This document shows, in pieces, positions 7,980-18,000 of a DNA stretch of 45,730 nucleotides. The notes below the pieces were generated by a model, which had not been told where the DNA came from, searched no databases, and worked only from the letters and a program-made list of their open reading frames with translations. Position 1 is the stretch's first letter; the number at the start of each line of letters is the position of its first letter. Source of the stretch: a virus; IMG/VR virus record IMGVR_UViG_3300017818_000030, positions 1 through 45,730 of that record; one strand, 5' to 3'. The position numbers and the translations under genes were made by a program.

Positions 7980-8989
7980 AGATTAGAATTAACTGTTGGA
8001 CTTGGAACTGATATACCTAATGCTCCTGTTGCTGTTAAGAATGATACGGAACTTTCAGTTATGCCTGTTACATCTTCATCCTCAGGTCCTGACGAATTTG
8101 GATCTGAAACCTCGTCGCCGATATCGTTATCTACAAATACAATATTAAATCTTAAACTATTAGATGCTGTTTCCCATGCATCTATATAGTATTCGTTTTC
8201 TGCGTAAAGGCCAATTCCGCCTTTTGTAAAAAGTCTTACAGGGCTTGAAGAACTAGAACTTGACCAATCATGATAATTACCAATTGCTGTGCCTGTTCCT
8301 GGGTTTGATCCATCTGCTGACGTACTATTCTTTCCAAATGTAATTGTACCCATTGAATTAAGCATTGTTTGCCAAATTTCATCTTTGGTGCCAGGTGGTG
8401 CTGTAATTACCGTACCTGGAACACTAGTTCCGCCTGTAAGATTTGCATCAAATTTTATTAGTCCGCCTGTATTAAAAAAGTAACGTCTTTCATCTGCATT
8501 TTCCCACGTTACTGTTATTGTATGATTAATACTTCCATTCCAACTTGACTGTCTTGTATTAGTATCTGCAATTGAAGTTGAAAATTGTGTGCTATCAAAC
8601 ACATCTCTATCGTCTAGAATGTTTTGTGCAGCAGCTTCAAAATCTGCAAATCCTTCTGCTTGATCTTCTGTTGCATCAGCTGATGTTCCTCCCGGACCTA
8701 TATCAGCTGCATATACACCAACTATTTCTCCTATTGACGGAGCTGCGAGACCATCTGGATTTGTCCAAGTAGGCGGATTTCCTGTTTGGTGTGTTCTTGC
8801 TTTTACTAGATCATTAAAAAGTAATTGCATGTCATTAGCATATATGATATCATTATCTGCTTTTGACTTGCTTTCTAATGTTCTACCATAACCATTTTGT
8901 GCGCCATCACCAGGTCCAAGAACATTACTTATTGTACTTCGTATTGAGTTATATACTGATGAGTTAACTAAATCTGTGACCGCTGGCAT
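7976..8989 (-). CDS. Short paralogue of the large adhesin (N-terminal modules only)
   Basis: The 337 residues match the first third of the 1166-residue adhesin by eye: GDGAQNGYGRTLESKSKA, DMQLLFNDLVKARTHQ, TWTNPDGLAAPS, ADERRYFFNTGGLIKF, DGSNPGTGTAIGNYHDW and LRFNIVFVDNDI. It stops where the large protein starts its Calx-beta repeats and has no glycine-rich tip. It may be a fibre base or adaptor, or a decayed or precursor copy; the intact frame and the AGGAG ribosome-binding site 8 bases before the ATG argue for a working gene. Its stop lies 24 bases before the large adhesin start. Confidence 0.75.
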   Translation of the reverse strand: MPAVTDLVNSSVYNSIRSTISNVLGPGDGAQNGYGRTLESKSKADNDIIYANDMQLLFNDLVKARTHQTGNPPTWTNPDGLAAPSIGEIVGVYAADIGPGGTSADATEDQAEGFADFEAAAQNILDDRDVFDSTQFSTSIADTNTRQSSWNGSINHTITVTWENADERRYFFNTGGLIKFDANLTGGTSVPGTVITAPPGTKDEIWQTMLNSMGTITFGKNSTSADGSNPGTGTAIGNYHDWSSSSSSSPVRLFTKGGIGLYAENEYYIDAWETASNSLRFNIVFVDNDIGDEVSDPNSSGPEDEDVTGITESSVSFLTATGALGISVPSPTVNSNL

Positions 8990-8999
8990 TCATATTCTC

Positions 9000-10499
9000 C
9001 TAAAGTTTTAATATACACTCTACTAGTTTTTCGTCTTCACTTAAATTTGTTTCTAGAGCTATACCAACTAAAGGATTGCCATTAAAGTGTGTACTTGCGC
9101 AACCTTCTGCATCTACATAAACTTTGTCACCCTTTGCTACAGCGCCTATGCATCTTACAGGAACACGACCTTCAAGTGCTATTGCTTGACCTTTTGCTTC
9201 TGCATTCATTAGATATGCAGGCTTTTCAGATATAACACCTACTGGAAAACTGTCTAGCACACATGGTGCAATTTCATATTCACCTGCTGTACATACATAC
9301 ATAACTGTTCCTACAGGATGATCTTTTTCTACAGTGTATTTTTCTGCTAAGTCAGCAAACTGTGCTTGAGTAGCTGTACCTTGGAAAATATCTGCAACAA
9401 TTTTTGTATTATCACCGTCTTGCTCTCTAACAGCAATAGTACCACCAGTATTAGCTGCTGTTGCATAAGAGTAAGAAGATCCTGAATTTCCTATTCTAAT
9501 TTGATTTGCTTGATCTGCTGTACCTTTAAAACTTGTAGCATGGATTTCATTGAATTCCTCACCAGTGCCGCCTATGTTGAAACTACCATCACTGGCACCG
9601 GGGACAATTCCTGCAGCGGTAATTGATATCGAATGTGTTAACTCTCCTGTACTAGCCGCTTTAAGTTCAAAATCTATTTGGTTGGCATCCGCACTTGTAT
9701 TCTTAATCAAACCGGTGACATTATCTTCGCGCATAGTAAAGTAAAAATTACTATGTGTTACTAATCCTGCTGATAAATTTAGCTGTGTTGAAAATGTTGG
9801 TGTTCCAGCTTGAACAAAATTTTCAGCTGATAATCCATTTAACGATTCTGCGTTTGTTGCTGTACCATGGAACCTAAATCCGGTTGATGTAACACCAGAA
9901 GCCGGTGTATCACGTAAAGTAATACCTTGTTGAATATCACTAAATCCTTGTATTTCGTTATCAGCACCCGAACCTAATGTAAATGCTACTGGCGATATAA
10001 CAAATACAACATTGTCGTTAACTGTTGCTGTAATAATACTTCTGGAGACACCATTTGGTGACGTGTTATCAAGTACTGTTCTACTAACCATTTGTGTTTG
10101 GCCTTCACCAGCATCTTGTGGTCCAATTAGGACAAAGTTTGAACCATTAAACACATAAAGTTGTTCGTTAGCACTATCCCACCAAAAATCACCGTTTGCT
10201 AATCCTGCTGGCTGAGCACCACTTACTTCAGCACCTCCAACTGTTCTCCAGTTTTGGTTGCCATCTCTAAATTTCATTCTATCTGATGCAGAATCAAACC
10301 ATAATTGACCGCTTAACGGTTTAGGTGGTTGATTTGCACCTGCAAAATTTTCTAGCAAGAATAAGAAGTTTTCATTATGAATTTCTCCATATCCTGCATA
10401 ATTCTTTCCTACAAATTTGATGTCTGTAGTTTCGTCAAGAGTACCATCTTCCACTGTTGTGAGCGGACTCTTATTAAATCTGTCTATTTGATACGCCAT
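9000..10499 (-). CDS. Tail fibre-like structural protein (499 residues)
   Basis: The N-terminal module, about residues 28 to 132, is shared with the next two fibre proteins: NYAGYGEIHNENFLFLLENF, then PLSGQLWFDSASDRMKF, then NGDFWWDSANEQLYVFNGS ending FVLIGP. The middle is a beta-rich shaft with G/S/T/N-rich repeats (FNIGGTGEEFNEIHATSFKG). The last 105 residues, from about 395 (HPVGTVMYVCTAGEYEIAPC), include VGVISEKPAY and ALEGRVPVRCIGAVAKGDKVY. This resembles a C-terminal module found on many phage fibres that can relate to trimerisation or self-cleavage, an association I cannot confirm. It is translated from ATG with AGGACA upstream and has the best late-promoter match of the window. Confidence 0.75.
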   Translation of the reverse strand: MAYQIDRFNKSPLTTVEDGTLDETTDIKFVGKNYAGYGEIHNENFLFLLENFAGANQPPKPLSGQLWFDSASDRMKFRDGNQNWRTVGGAEVSGAQPAGLANGDFWWDSANEQLYVFNGSNFVLIGPQDAGEGQTQMVSRTVLDNTSPNGVSRSIITATVNDNVVFVISPVAFTLGSGADNEIQGFSDIQQGITLRDTPASGVTSTGFRFHGTATNAESLNGLSAENFVQAGTPTFSTQLNLSAGLVTHSNFYFTMREDNVTGLIKNTSADANQIDFELKAASTGELTHSISITAAGIVPGASDGSFNIGGTGEEFNEIHATSFKGTADQANQIRIGNSGSSYSYATAANTGGTIAVREQDGDNTKIVADIFQGTATQAQFADLAEKYTVEKDHPVGTVMYVCTAGEYEIAPCVLDSFPVGVISEKPAYLMNAEAKGQAIALEGRVPVRCIGAVAKGDKVYVDAEGCASTHFNGNPLVGIALETNLSEDEKLVECILKL

Positions 10500-10535
10500 T
10501 TTGTTTGTCCTATATATTTACGTGTCTACACGTTG

Positions 10536-10543
10536 TATTTATA
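10536..10543 (-). promoter_or_regulatory. T4-type late promoter TATAAATA before the 499-residue fibre gene
   Basis: The minus strand reads TATAAATA, then CAACG, at 10543-10536, an exact match to the T4 late promoter recognised by gp55-containing polymerase. It ends one base before the stop codon of the upstream fibre gene and 36 bases before the ATG at 10499, which leaves room for a start site near 10529 and a leader with the AGGACA ribosome-binding site. gp55 itself is encoded at 41447-42307. Confidence 0.6.
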
Positions 10544-12358
10544 CTAATTTGCTACCCATGCTCCATTAGTAATAATAAAGTTTCTTTGCCCTCTTGTAAC
10601 ACTCAAAGTAAATGTTGGCGTTAAAGAGTTAGGTAAATTTACACCTTGTATAACACTAACAACACCGCCTGCTGCTGCGTTTACATCTACTTCGGTAAAT
10701 GTAGTTGGAGTAGCAATGTCAATTGCGTCAGTTGATTGTCCTGATGCGTAAAAGAATGTTGCTATACGTGCTTCTTTTCCATTAGCAAAACTAGATGCTG
10801 GATAAAGACTGTTCAGTATTGTAATTAGTTCATCGTTTACACTAATCATTCCTGTAATATCCATAGAAAACACAATTGGTTCTGTTTGGATAGTTTGATC
10901 TGTGTAGTTTTTATTAGATGCATCAGCTGGATTTGTAGGACTATCAAGACCTGTAATTTTGCTGTTGTTAACTTCAATATCTCCAGCAACATTAAATTCA
11001 AATCCAGTTGCTCCGCCTGTCCTTGTAAGTGTTCCTGTTCCATTTAAATTTGTATTGCCAACTGAAAGTTGTGTTAGAATACCGACATTTTGTAAACTAC
11101 TGTTTACAACTCCTGACCCTAGTGTAGTTGAAGAAAGTACATCTACTTCGTTTATTTTATAAGTCTTAGTAGATGCTAAATCAAAGTTTTCGCTACTAGT
11201 CCAACTTGCTGTAGATAATTGCCAATTAATTGTTTTATCTACTTGGGCTTTTAAAGTAATACCGCCGCCTGTTGCTGTTGCATCAGTTGGACTGTCTACA
11301 ACACCTAATTCAATATTTTTATCAGCAATTTGTAGTGTTTCTGCTTCAGTAACAAAACTGTCACCTTCTACAGTAAGATTGCCTGTTATTCTAGCATCAC
11401 CTGTTACATCTAAATTGTATGCAGGATTAGAATTAAAAATACCTACACGTTTTGAGTTAGGCTTAATTTTAATTGCACTAGTTGCATCAAGTACATCTTG
11501 TGCGCCACGTACAACAATATTAAAGTCAGCACCCGACTTATAATTTCTAATTGTAAAACCATTGTCTATAAACATTTGGGTATCGTCGTCAACACCAACT
11601 GTAACACCGCCTGACGATCTTATGTTTAATTTACCGTATAAAACTGAATCTTCATCATTTTTCATTAATCTTGATTCAGGAACAATATCTCCTAATGCAC
11701 TAATTAAGTTTTCTGATTTTTCTGCTATACCATGATACTTAAATTCGTTAATGTCTATTAAGTTAATACCCTTCTTAATAATACCTTGTGGGTTCTCTGT
11801 TGTAACTAATCCAGCAACAAGATTATTAGGTAACGGATTAGGTGTAAATGTTTCTCCTGATATTACAGAATATAATATTTCATTGACAAAAAGTTTTAGT
11901 ACAGTTTTAGGATTTAAATCTGTATCAAAAATTGTATCGGTAACAAATCCACTTTTTCCTTGTAGCCTACTATATGCAGGACCAATCAGTGTCCATTCTG
12001 AACCGTCATACAAGTAAAATTGTTTTTCCGCTGTACTAAACCAAGTATCTCCTGGCACTGGTCCGCTTGGAAATGTTTCACTAATAAAACTACCAGCTGC
12101 TGACTGAAAATCAGTACCATCAAAAACTTTTAATTTGTTTTCGCTAGTGTCATACCAAAGCTGGCCGCGTAACGGTGCTACAGGCTGATTTGGATTAGCA
12201 AAATTTTCTAAAATTTTAATAAAGTTTTCATTTAAAAATTCGCCATATCCTGTATAGTTCCTGCCTACTAATGCAAGATCAGTTGTATCTGTATCTAGTA
12301 TCCCGTCAACTAGTTCTGTAAGCAATGTTCCGTCTGTTTTATTTAAATTATAACTCAT
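10544..12358 (-). CDS. Tail fibre-like structural protein (604 residues)
   Basis: The protein shares the N-terminal fibre module (about residues 30 to 132: NYTGYGEFLNENFIKILENF, PLRGQLWYDTSENKLKVFDG, PGDTWFSTAEKQFYLYDGS). A shaft of beta repeats follows (about 265 to 480), including NLDVTGDARITGNLTVEGDS at about 318 and IADKNIELGVVDSP at about 344, a pattern I associate with marine T4-like phage fibres. The C-terminal 110 residues are a separate beta domain with ARIATFFYASGQSTD and SLTPTFTLSVTRGQRNFII. The ribosome-binding site is AGGAAA. The upstream fibre gene ends 8 bases before the start. No catalytic motif is seen. It is likely a fibre or baseplate-associated trimer; the exact position in the virion is unknown. 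Confidence 0.75.
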   Translation of the reverse strand: MSYNLNKTDGTLLTELVDGILDTDTTDLALVGRNYTGYGEFLNENFIKILENFANPNQPVAPLRGQLWYDTSENKLKVFDGTDFQSAAGSFISETFPSGPVPGDTWFSTAEKQFYLYDGSEWTLIGPAYSRLQGKSGFVTDTIFDTDLNPKTVLKLFVNEILYSVISGETFTPNPLPNNLVAGLVTTENPQGIIKKGINLIDINEFKYHGIAEKSENLISALGDIVPESRLMKNDEDSVLYGKLNIRSSGGVTVGVDDDTQMFIDNGFTIRNYKSGADFNIVVRGAQDVLDATSAIKIKPNSKRVGIFNSNPAYNLDVTGDARITGNLTVEGDSFVTEAETLQIADKNIELGVVDSPTDATATGGGITLKAQVDKTINWQLSTASWTSSENFDLASTKTYKINEVDVLSSTTLGSGVVNSSLQNVGILTQLSVGNTNLNGTGTLTRTGGATGFEFNVAGDIEVNNSKITGLDSPTNPADASNKNYTDQTIQTEPIVFSMDITGMISVNDELITILNSLYPASSFANGKEARIATFFYASGQSTDAIDIATPTTFTEVDVNAAAGGVVSVIQGVNLPNSLTPTFTLSVTRGQRNFIITNGAWVAN

Positions 12359-12366
12359 GTTGTTTC

Positions 12367-14442
12367 CTAAGCATTGTCAGCAAATATAATATAGTTTACT
12401 GTAGCGAAAGGAGGCATAATATCTAGCTCTAAGCCCAATCCACCACTTCTATAATTACCTTGTCCATCTGTACCGCCCTCGTCAATAGGACCACTACTTG
12501 GAATACCACTTGTAGTTTGGGCTCCTTGTGCAATATTCAACGGTTGGTTAATACTGTTTTGTTCTGATACTGTATTATCTAGTATCGCATAGTGTTGTGT
12601 ACCACCTGGTGATTTAAGATCGTGTTCGTGATCTGGTAAGTGTTCTTTTGTAATGTCTTTAAATTCACTACCTGACGATTTACCTACTTCGTCAGCATTT
12701 GAATTTGTTGTAACATCTGCAGGTACTCCGCCCATACTATCCATACCGAGTAGGAATCTGCCTCTAAAATCTGGTAGGGCAAAGTGTGTAGTACTCGGAT
12801 TTTGGAATGTTGGATCTGAAGGACTTTTAAACTTAAATCCAATTACATCAAATAAATTGGATGCCTCTGTTTTTTTAATTTCTCTACCGTCACATAAGTA
12901 CCAACCAGGAGGTGCTACATCACCGCCAAACGGTGCAATCATTCCAATTGGATTTTTTGGCACACCTTTTAATAGGTTTGATTGAGAAATTTTAAATAAA
13001 CCTTGATCACCTTGTGTTCTGTTTATAAGTAACTCATCTCCAGTTTGTGTTGTTACTACAACTTGTTTAGAAGCAATAAACTGGTTACTAAGTTCCGTAG
13101 TAAATGTTTGATTTAATGAGCCTGCACCATCAAAGGTAATTTCATTTGAACTGACGTCACCTTCCATTTTGAATACAGTTTTATTATTTAATTTTGCTGC
13201 ACTCGATGCTGTACCAGTAATTGTGCCTGAAACACTACCTTTAAAAAATCCTTCAAACGTGTCTGCTTTAACAGTGCCGAAACCTTCTATGTTAGGCTTG
13301 GTAAGTGCATCAGGATCTGCAACAATATTATTGCCTATATTTGTTTGTCCTTTTACAGTTAAATCTGCTCCTACTTTAGTATTTTTTGCAATACTAGCAC
13401 CACCTGAAGTAATTATTGCACCTTCTGTTAATACATCATTAAATGAATTATCTGCATCTTCAGTGCCTGCTACTTCTAAATTACCTGAAAATTTGCCGCT
13501 ACCTGTTACATCTAATGGTACTTGAGGATTGGTATTATTAATACCTACATTAGTATCTGATTTTATCTGTACTACAGTTTGCTCGCCTTGATCATTTTTT
13601 ACTTTCAATGCAAGACTAGCACCATTAAAATTACTCTTTACAACGCCGCCTTCGCCTGATGCTTCAAGTGCTAATTGCGCATTTGCACCAACTTGTACAC
13701 CTTGATTGTTTTTTACATAAAGTGTACCATTTGCGGTTGTGTTAACATCTGCACGTAAAAAATTAGAAGAACTAATATCATTGTTACCTATTCTCAATGC
13801 ATCTGAAGACTGTGCTACTCCGTTATATTTGGCGTTGGTACCTGCTAAAGTTAAACTTGTTAAATTCATACCAGGCTTAATTTCTGAAAACCCTCTAATA
13901 TTAACTTTAGGAATAAATTGGTCTTTTGACAGTATGATTACAGGAACAGCGTCAATTTCTATTTTTAATACGGTATAAGTTTTATCATCAGTACCTACTA
14001 TTGTGTCTGGTCTAGTGCCCGATGTTAATCCGTCACTAAATTCAGGACCTACTAAAATCCAACTTGCTCCATTGTTTAAATAAAGTTGTTGGTTACTAGT
14101 ATCTACCCATAAATCTCCAATAACACTATTTCCAACTTCAGGTTGTGCGGCACCTTTTTTAACACCGCCTGACTCAACCCAGTTAGTTCCGTCATAAACT
14201 TTTAATGTATCAACACCTACTGATGTATCATACCATGTTTGTCCTTCTACTGGGTTAGAAGGAGGATTATTATTTGCAAAATTTTCTAAAATATGTAGGA
14301 AGTTACTTGCTATTGCTTCGCCATACCCAGTTGTATTTCTTCCAGGTATAGCTAAACTTGTGTCAGAAGTATTAATTTCTCTATCTTCGACAATTATAGC
14401 ACCTTTGTTTATGCTATCTGTAAACTGGATTTGGTAAGCCAT
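12367..14442 (-). CDS. Tail fibre with C-terminal phage tail-collar domain (gp12-like)
   Basis: The protein has 691 residues. The shared N-terminal fibre module is at about 30 to 140 (NTTGYGEAIASNFLHILENF, PVEGQTWYDTSVG). A beta-repeat shaft follows (VPLDVTGSGKFSGNLEVAG, DLTVKGQTNIGNNI). A tail-collar domain starts near residue 498 (NPIGMIAPFGGDVAPPGWYL, CDGREI) and reaches HFALPDFRGRFLLGMD near 560. HLPDHEHD and a terminal MPPFATVNYIIFADNA then resemble the receptor-binding end of T4 gp12 short tail fibres, where histidines bind zinc. Its ATG forms TAATG with the stop of the 206-residue gene, with GGAGG upstream. It is the clearest short-tail-fibre candidate here. Confidence 0.82.
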   Translation of the reverse strand: MAYQIQFTDSINKGAIIVEDREINTSDTSLAIPGRNTTGYGEAIASNFLHILENFANNNPPSNPVEGQTWYDTSVGVDTLKVYDGTNWVESGGVKKGAAQPEVGNSVIGDLWVDTSNQQLYLNNGASWILVGPEFSDGLTSGTRPDTIVGTDDKTYTVLKIEIDAVPVIILSKDQFIPKVNIRGFSEIKPGMNLTSLTLAGTNAKYNGVAQSSDALRIGNNDISSSNFLRADVNTTANGTLYVKNNQGVQVGANAQLALEASGEGGVVKSNFNGASLALKVKNDQGEQTVVQIKSDTNVGINNTNPQVPLDVTGSGKFSGNLEVAGTEDADNSFNDVLTEGAIITSGGASIAKNTKVGADLTVKGQTNIGNNIVADPDALTKPNIEGFGTVKADTFEGFFKGSVSGTITGTASSAAKLNNKTVFKMEGDVSSNEITFDGAGSLNQTFTTELSNQFIASKQVVVTTQTGDELLINRTQGDQGLFKISQSNLLKGVPKNPIGMIAPFGGDVAPPGWYLCDGREIKKTEASNLFDVIGFKFKSPSDPTFQNPSTTHFALPDFRGRFLLGMDSMGGVPADVTTNSNADEVGKSSGSEFKDITKEHLPDHEHDLKSPGGTQHYAILDNTVSEQNSINQPLNIAQGAQTTSGIPSSGPIDEGGTDGQGNYRSGGLGLELDIMPPFATVNYIIFADNA

Positions 14443-15062
14443 TAGCTATTTCCTCCGCTAAGACTTTGTACTCTTACAGTATAATCTACTTGTATAAGTC
14501 TGTTTAAACTCTTTTGTACAGGATGAAATATAACATGTGTTAATAGTCTTCCATTTCCTAATACTCCGTCTGAACTTGCACTACGTAATCCTAATTCGTC
14601 AAATACAAAAGCATTATCAGCATCTGATGCTGTATCAAATGCATCTTGTCCGTTAGGCTCACCATAATCTAGCAAGCAGGAAATAACTATATCTGTATAG
14701 TTTGTACCATTTAAATGTCTTGTTTCAATTCTGTTTCTTGTAGGATCGTTATTATCAGTATTTCTATCATCTACAATTTTACTAAATGTTTGGTTATATA
14801 GTCCTGCATTAGTTCCTGTACTATTAGGTGTAAGATACGTAATAACACCTGTACTATCAATATTAGTACCGCCATTTCCAAAGCTCATAACCGCAATAGG
14901 ACCTTGTCCAGCATTACCTAAACTTTCTGCAAGAGCAATACTCATGTTCTCATAGTGTATAGCATTCTTTTTGTTTACAAAAATTTCGCCTGACTTTGGA
15001 TCATGTATCTTGATATGACCTTGTACATATACACCGCTATTTTCATTAATTTTGTTTGTCAT
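14442..15062 (-). CDS. Probable tail structural protein (206 residues)
   Basis: I do not recognise a named family. The sequence begins with a short basic/acidic strand (GVYVQGHIKIHDPKSGEIFV) followed by NKKNAIHYENMSIALAESLG, a layout like small baseplate or fibre-attachment proteins. It continues with G/N/T-rich beta segments and ends in QKSLNRLIQVDYTVRVQSLS. There is no signal peptide or membrane segment. It sits between the giant protein and the collar fibre and is coupled to the latter by TAATG, so a baseplate-to-fibre connector is a reasonable inference. The ribosome-binding site AGGAAT lies 8 bases before the ATG. Confidence 0.7.
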   Translation of the reverse strand: MTNKINENSGVYVQGHIKIHDPKSGEIFVNKKNAIHYENMSIALAESLGNAGQGPIAVMSFGNGGTNIDSTGVITYLTPNSTGTNAGLYNQTFSKIVDDRNTDNNDPTRNRIETRHLNGTNYTDIVISCLLDYGEPNGQDAFDTASDADNAFVFDELGLRSASSDGVLGNGRLLTHVIFHPVQKSLNRLIQVDYTVRVQSLSGGNS

Positions 15063-15080
15063 TTTTTATTCCTACATGTG

Positions 15081-15088
15081 TATTTATT
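15081..15088 (-). promoter_or_regulatory. Late-promoter-like AATAAATA(C) before the 206-residue gene
   Basis: The minus strand reads AATAAATA at 15088-15081 followed by CACATG, one mismatch from T4-type TATAAATA and sharing AATAAATAC with the element before gp6. It overlaps the last codons and stop of the giant gene and lies 18 bases before the ATG at 15062, leaving a very short leader. Confidence 0.4.
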
Positions 15089-18000
15089 CGGGTAATTCAC
15101 TTATTGCTCCGCGCAAGAAATTACCAATGTCATTTTGAACATCTTTAAGTGGAGTTCCTGGGTCAGTCCACAATTTACCTACTTTCCTAATAACAATTAG
15201 CTTCTGATTTTCTTTCATAGGTTCAGTAAGTGTTAAAATATTACCGTTTACACTAAACTCTGCTGGTGTATTTACGTCACCTTGTGGCGAATCAATAGCC
15301 AATGTTGGATCAAACTTTTGTATAGCATTTTTGTTTAATCGTTTGCCAGCGGCAAACACTTCAAATTCATTAACGCTTCCAGGTACAAAGTCAAGTGTAA
15401 ATTCAGTTTGTCCTTCAGTTACAGGGTCTACTGGTGACCAAACAATAGTTTCGTCTTTGTAAGGGATATTTTTATCTATAGAGCCACCGTAAATTTTAGT
15501 TCCTACTGGATAAACTGGCTTTGCTCCTGTCCCTAAAGTTCCCCTTCTTAGTTGTCTAAGTTCGTTATTAGTTTTAGCAAAATATTCTATACGTTCGCCG
15601 TCAATCCATATTACGCCTGGCCTGTTAGCACGTTTGTCTGGGTTAGGTAAAAGCTCTGCGTTTTCTACTATAACTACTTTTAAGTCATCATATTTTAGAT
15701 CTTGTGCTAATTCTATTCCTTGATTATTATCAACCCTCTTATAGTGTGTTCTATTCAATATGTCCTTGAATTGCTTCCATGCTATAGTCGGTGTACTAAT
15801 AGGTGCTGTAAAATGTATTACATCAACAACATCATTTTCACTTGGTTCGTTTACAAGATGTATTATTCTTCCGTTTGGATCTAGTTTATAATCAACTGTA
15901 GGTGTAAGCATATTACCATTCAACATAACCCAAACATATTCTACGCCTAATGCAGGTTGTTGTAATAAAATTCTTCCTGCTGTTAGAGCATGATATTTAG
16001 AATAATTTTCAGATCCAGGTGTAAGAGTACTTCTATTAATAACATCATAACTTATTCTATGAATATCCAAAACGTCATGATTTGTAAATGTATACACATT
16101 CATTACAGCGTCTTCAGCTGGGGCTGTTTCAAATACAACTTGATCACCAATTATATTGTATCCGCTGTTCCTTAAATATATGCTTAAAACATCTCCGTTA
16201 CTTACTAGATTATTTTCTAATATAATTGAACTTGTACCAATGTTAATTAGGTAGTCTTCAACTTGGGTAAGTTTAGATCCGTTTAAGTAAACTTCTAACT
16301 GAGCTGCAACAATACTCGAAGGTGGTACTTGGAATGTGTCTAGAGTATACTCACGAATTCTATCATTTGTGATTGTTAATACTTTAGAATAACCTGGCTT
16401 TTGTATAACTCCATCAATTTCTACAATACTAAAGAACTCTGCTGGTGTTGCATACTGAGATGCAATAGAAAGATTATAAACTGTACTCGAGCCGTCAGCA
16501 ACTATAGAATCTTTATTAACTTTACTGTAATTAATTTGTGTATTATTAGAATATATTTCATAATCAAGTCTTGTACCAGCTACTGGTGCAATTGGTGAAA
16601 ACTTAAATTCTATAAATCCGTTGTCACTTTTTCTTGCAATTAACTCTGGACCGTCTGGTATAATACCATCTCGTCTTAAAAAGATACTGTATCTATCATT
16701 CCACATAATTTGTGTTTCGTAAATATCTTTACCATCTTCTGTAAGAATAGTTCCTATATCGATAATATTTTGCCCGTTAACTCCTATAGTTAATATAGTC
16801 AATATTTGATCTTGAGCCAGCGCATTGTTAAATGTTATTTTTAAATTTTTATAATCTACAGTATATTCTGATTTATCAACTATTGTATTACCTAATTTTA
16901 CAATAACAGCATCTTCAGAATTAGGAAGTAAACCTAAAGGATATTCTGTAGTACTTCCGTCTGTTAGATAATTTTGATTATAAACTTGACCTTGACCTTC
17001 ACCTGTTCTTTCATAAACAGTAATATCAACACTATCTAAAACCTGTCCTGCTACTAATTCTTCAGGACCTTGGCTAGTAAGCGGAGTAACAAATAGATCA
17101 CCGTCTAGTATTATGTCATCTGCATTTACGCCAGCAGCATTTCCATAATCTATAGTGCCTCCATCTAATTGTGTATCATATGAATCAGGATCAGGTAAGA
17201 AACTACCATCTGATGTAATCTTTCTTATAGTAAACACATCACCGTCATTTAATTCAATGTCGTTATCTGCTAAATTAATAATTGTAGTAACACCGTCGCC
17301 TGTTATTGTTTGTATTAGTGCATTTTGATTGTTACCATTTGGATATAACGGATCGTCAATTCTAATTGCTTGCGCTTGGCCAGCACGTTTTAAATAGACA
17401 TTGTATACTATTTCATCTTCAAGTGGCTTAGATAACTCTACAGCAACAGTTGTACCATCAGCAATGAATACTTCATCTTCAAAAGTATTATCATAACTAT
17501 CCCAAGTATCTGTACCATAATCGTCTACCATCCAACCTGATGTGCCTTCGAAACCAAAACTTTTAACTTCAACGCCGCCGTAGTCAACACCTGTCATAAG
17601 CTGGCCTAAATTTTTGCCAAGCATTCCAGTAGTTGGACTATAAAGTTGATTAATTCTATCTTGTGCATTAAGCATCAAAGGATTCTTTTCATATTCAACT
17701 ACAATAATGCTGTTTAATTCAGGTGCTGTTGTGAATTGAATTTGACCAAACTGTCTATTGTATGTGTAAGTTTTATCTTCTATATTTGAAAAAGTATATT
17801 GACTACGTAATAGTAATTCACCGTTGACAGTAACCTTAACTTTATTTCTCTTTAAGTTCATAGGATACTTTAGTTGGAAAGTATCATTGATTGCTGTTCC
17901 TGTAAATGTTTCTGTTTCTGGCAATGACAGTATAAAGTACTCGCCTGAAACTCTATCAAATTTCATTTGAACATTTAGTGTTCTAACAACAGTTTCACCA

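Noticed and set aside
4451-14442. Possible diversity-generating retroelement acting on the fibre or adhesin genes
   Set aside because: No reverse transcriptase frame and no near-identical template/variable repeat pair with A-specific changes was seen. The repeats between fibre genes are diverged paralogous N-terminal modules with changes at all bases. A retroelement outside the window cannot be excluded.
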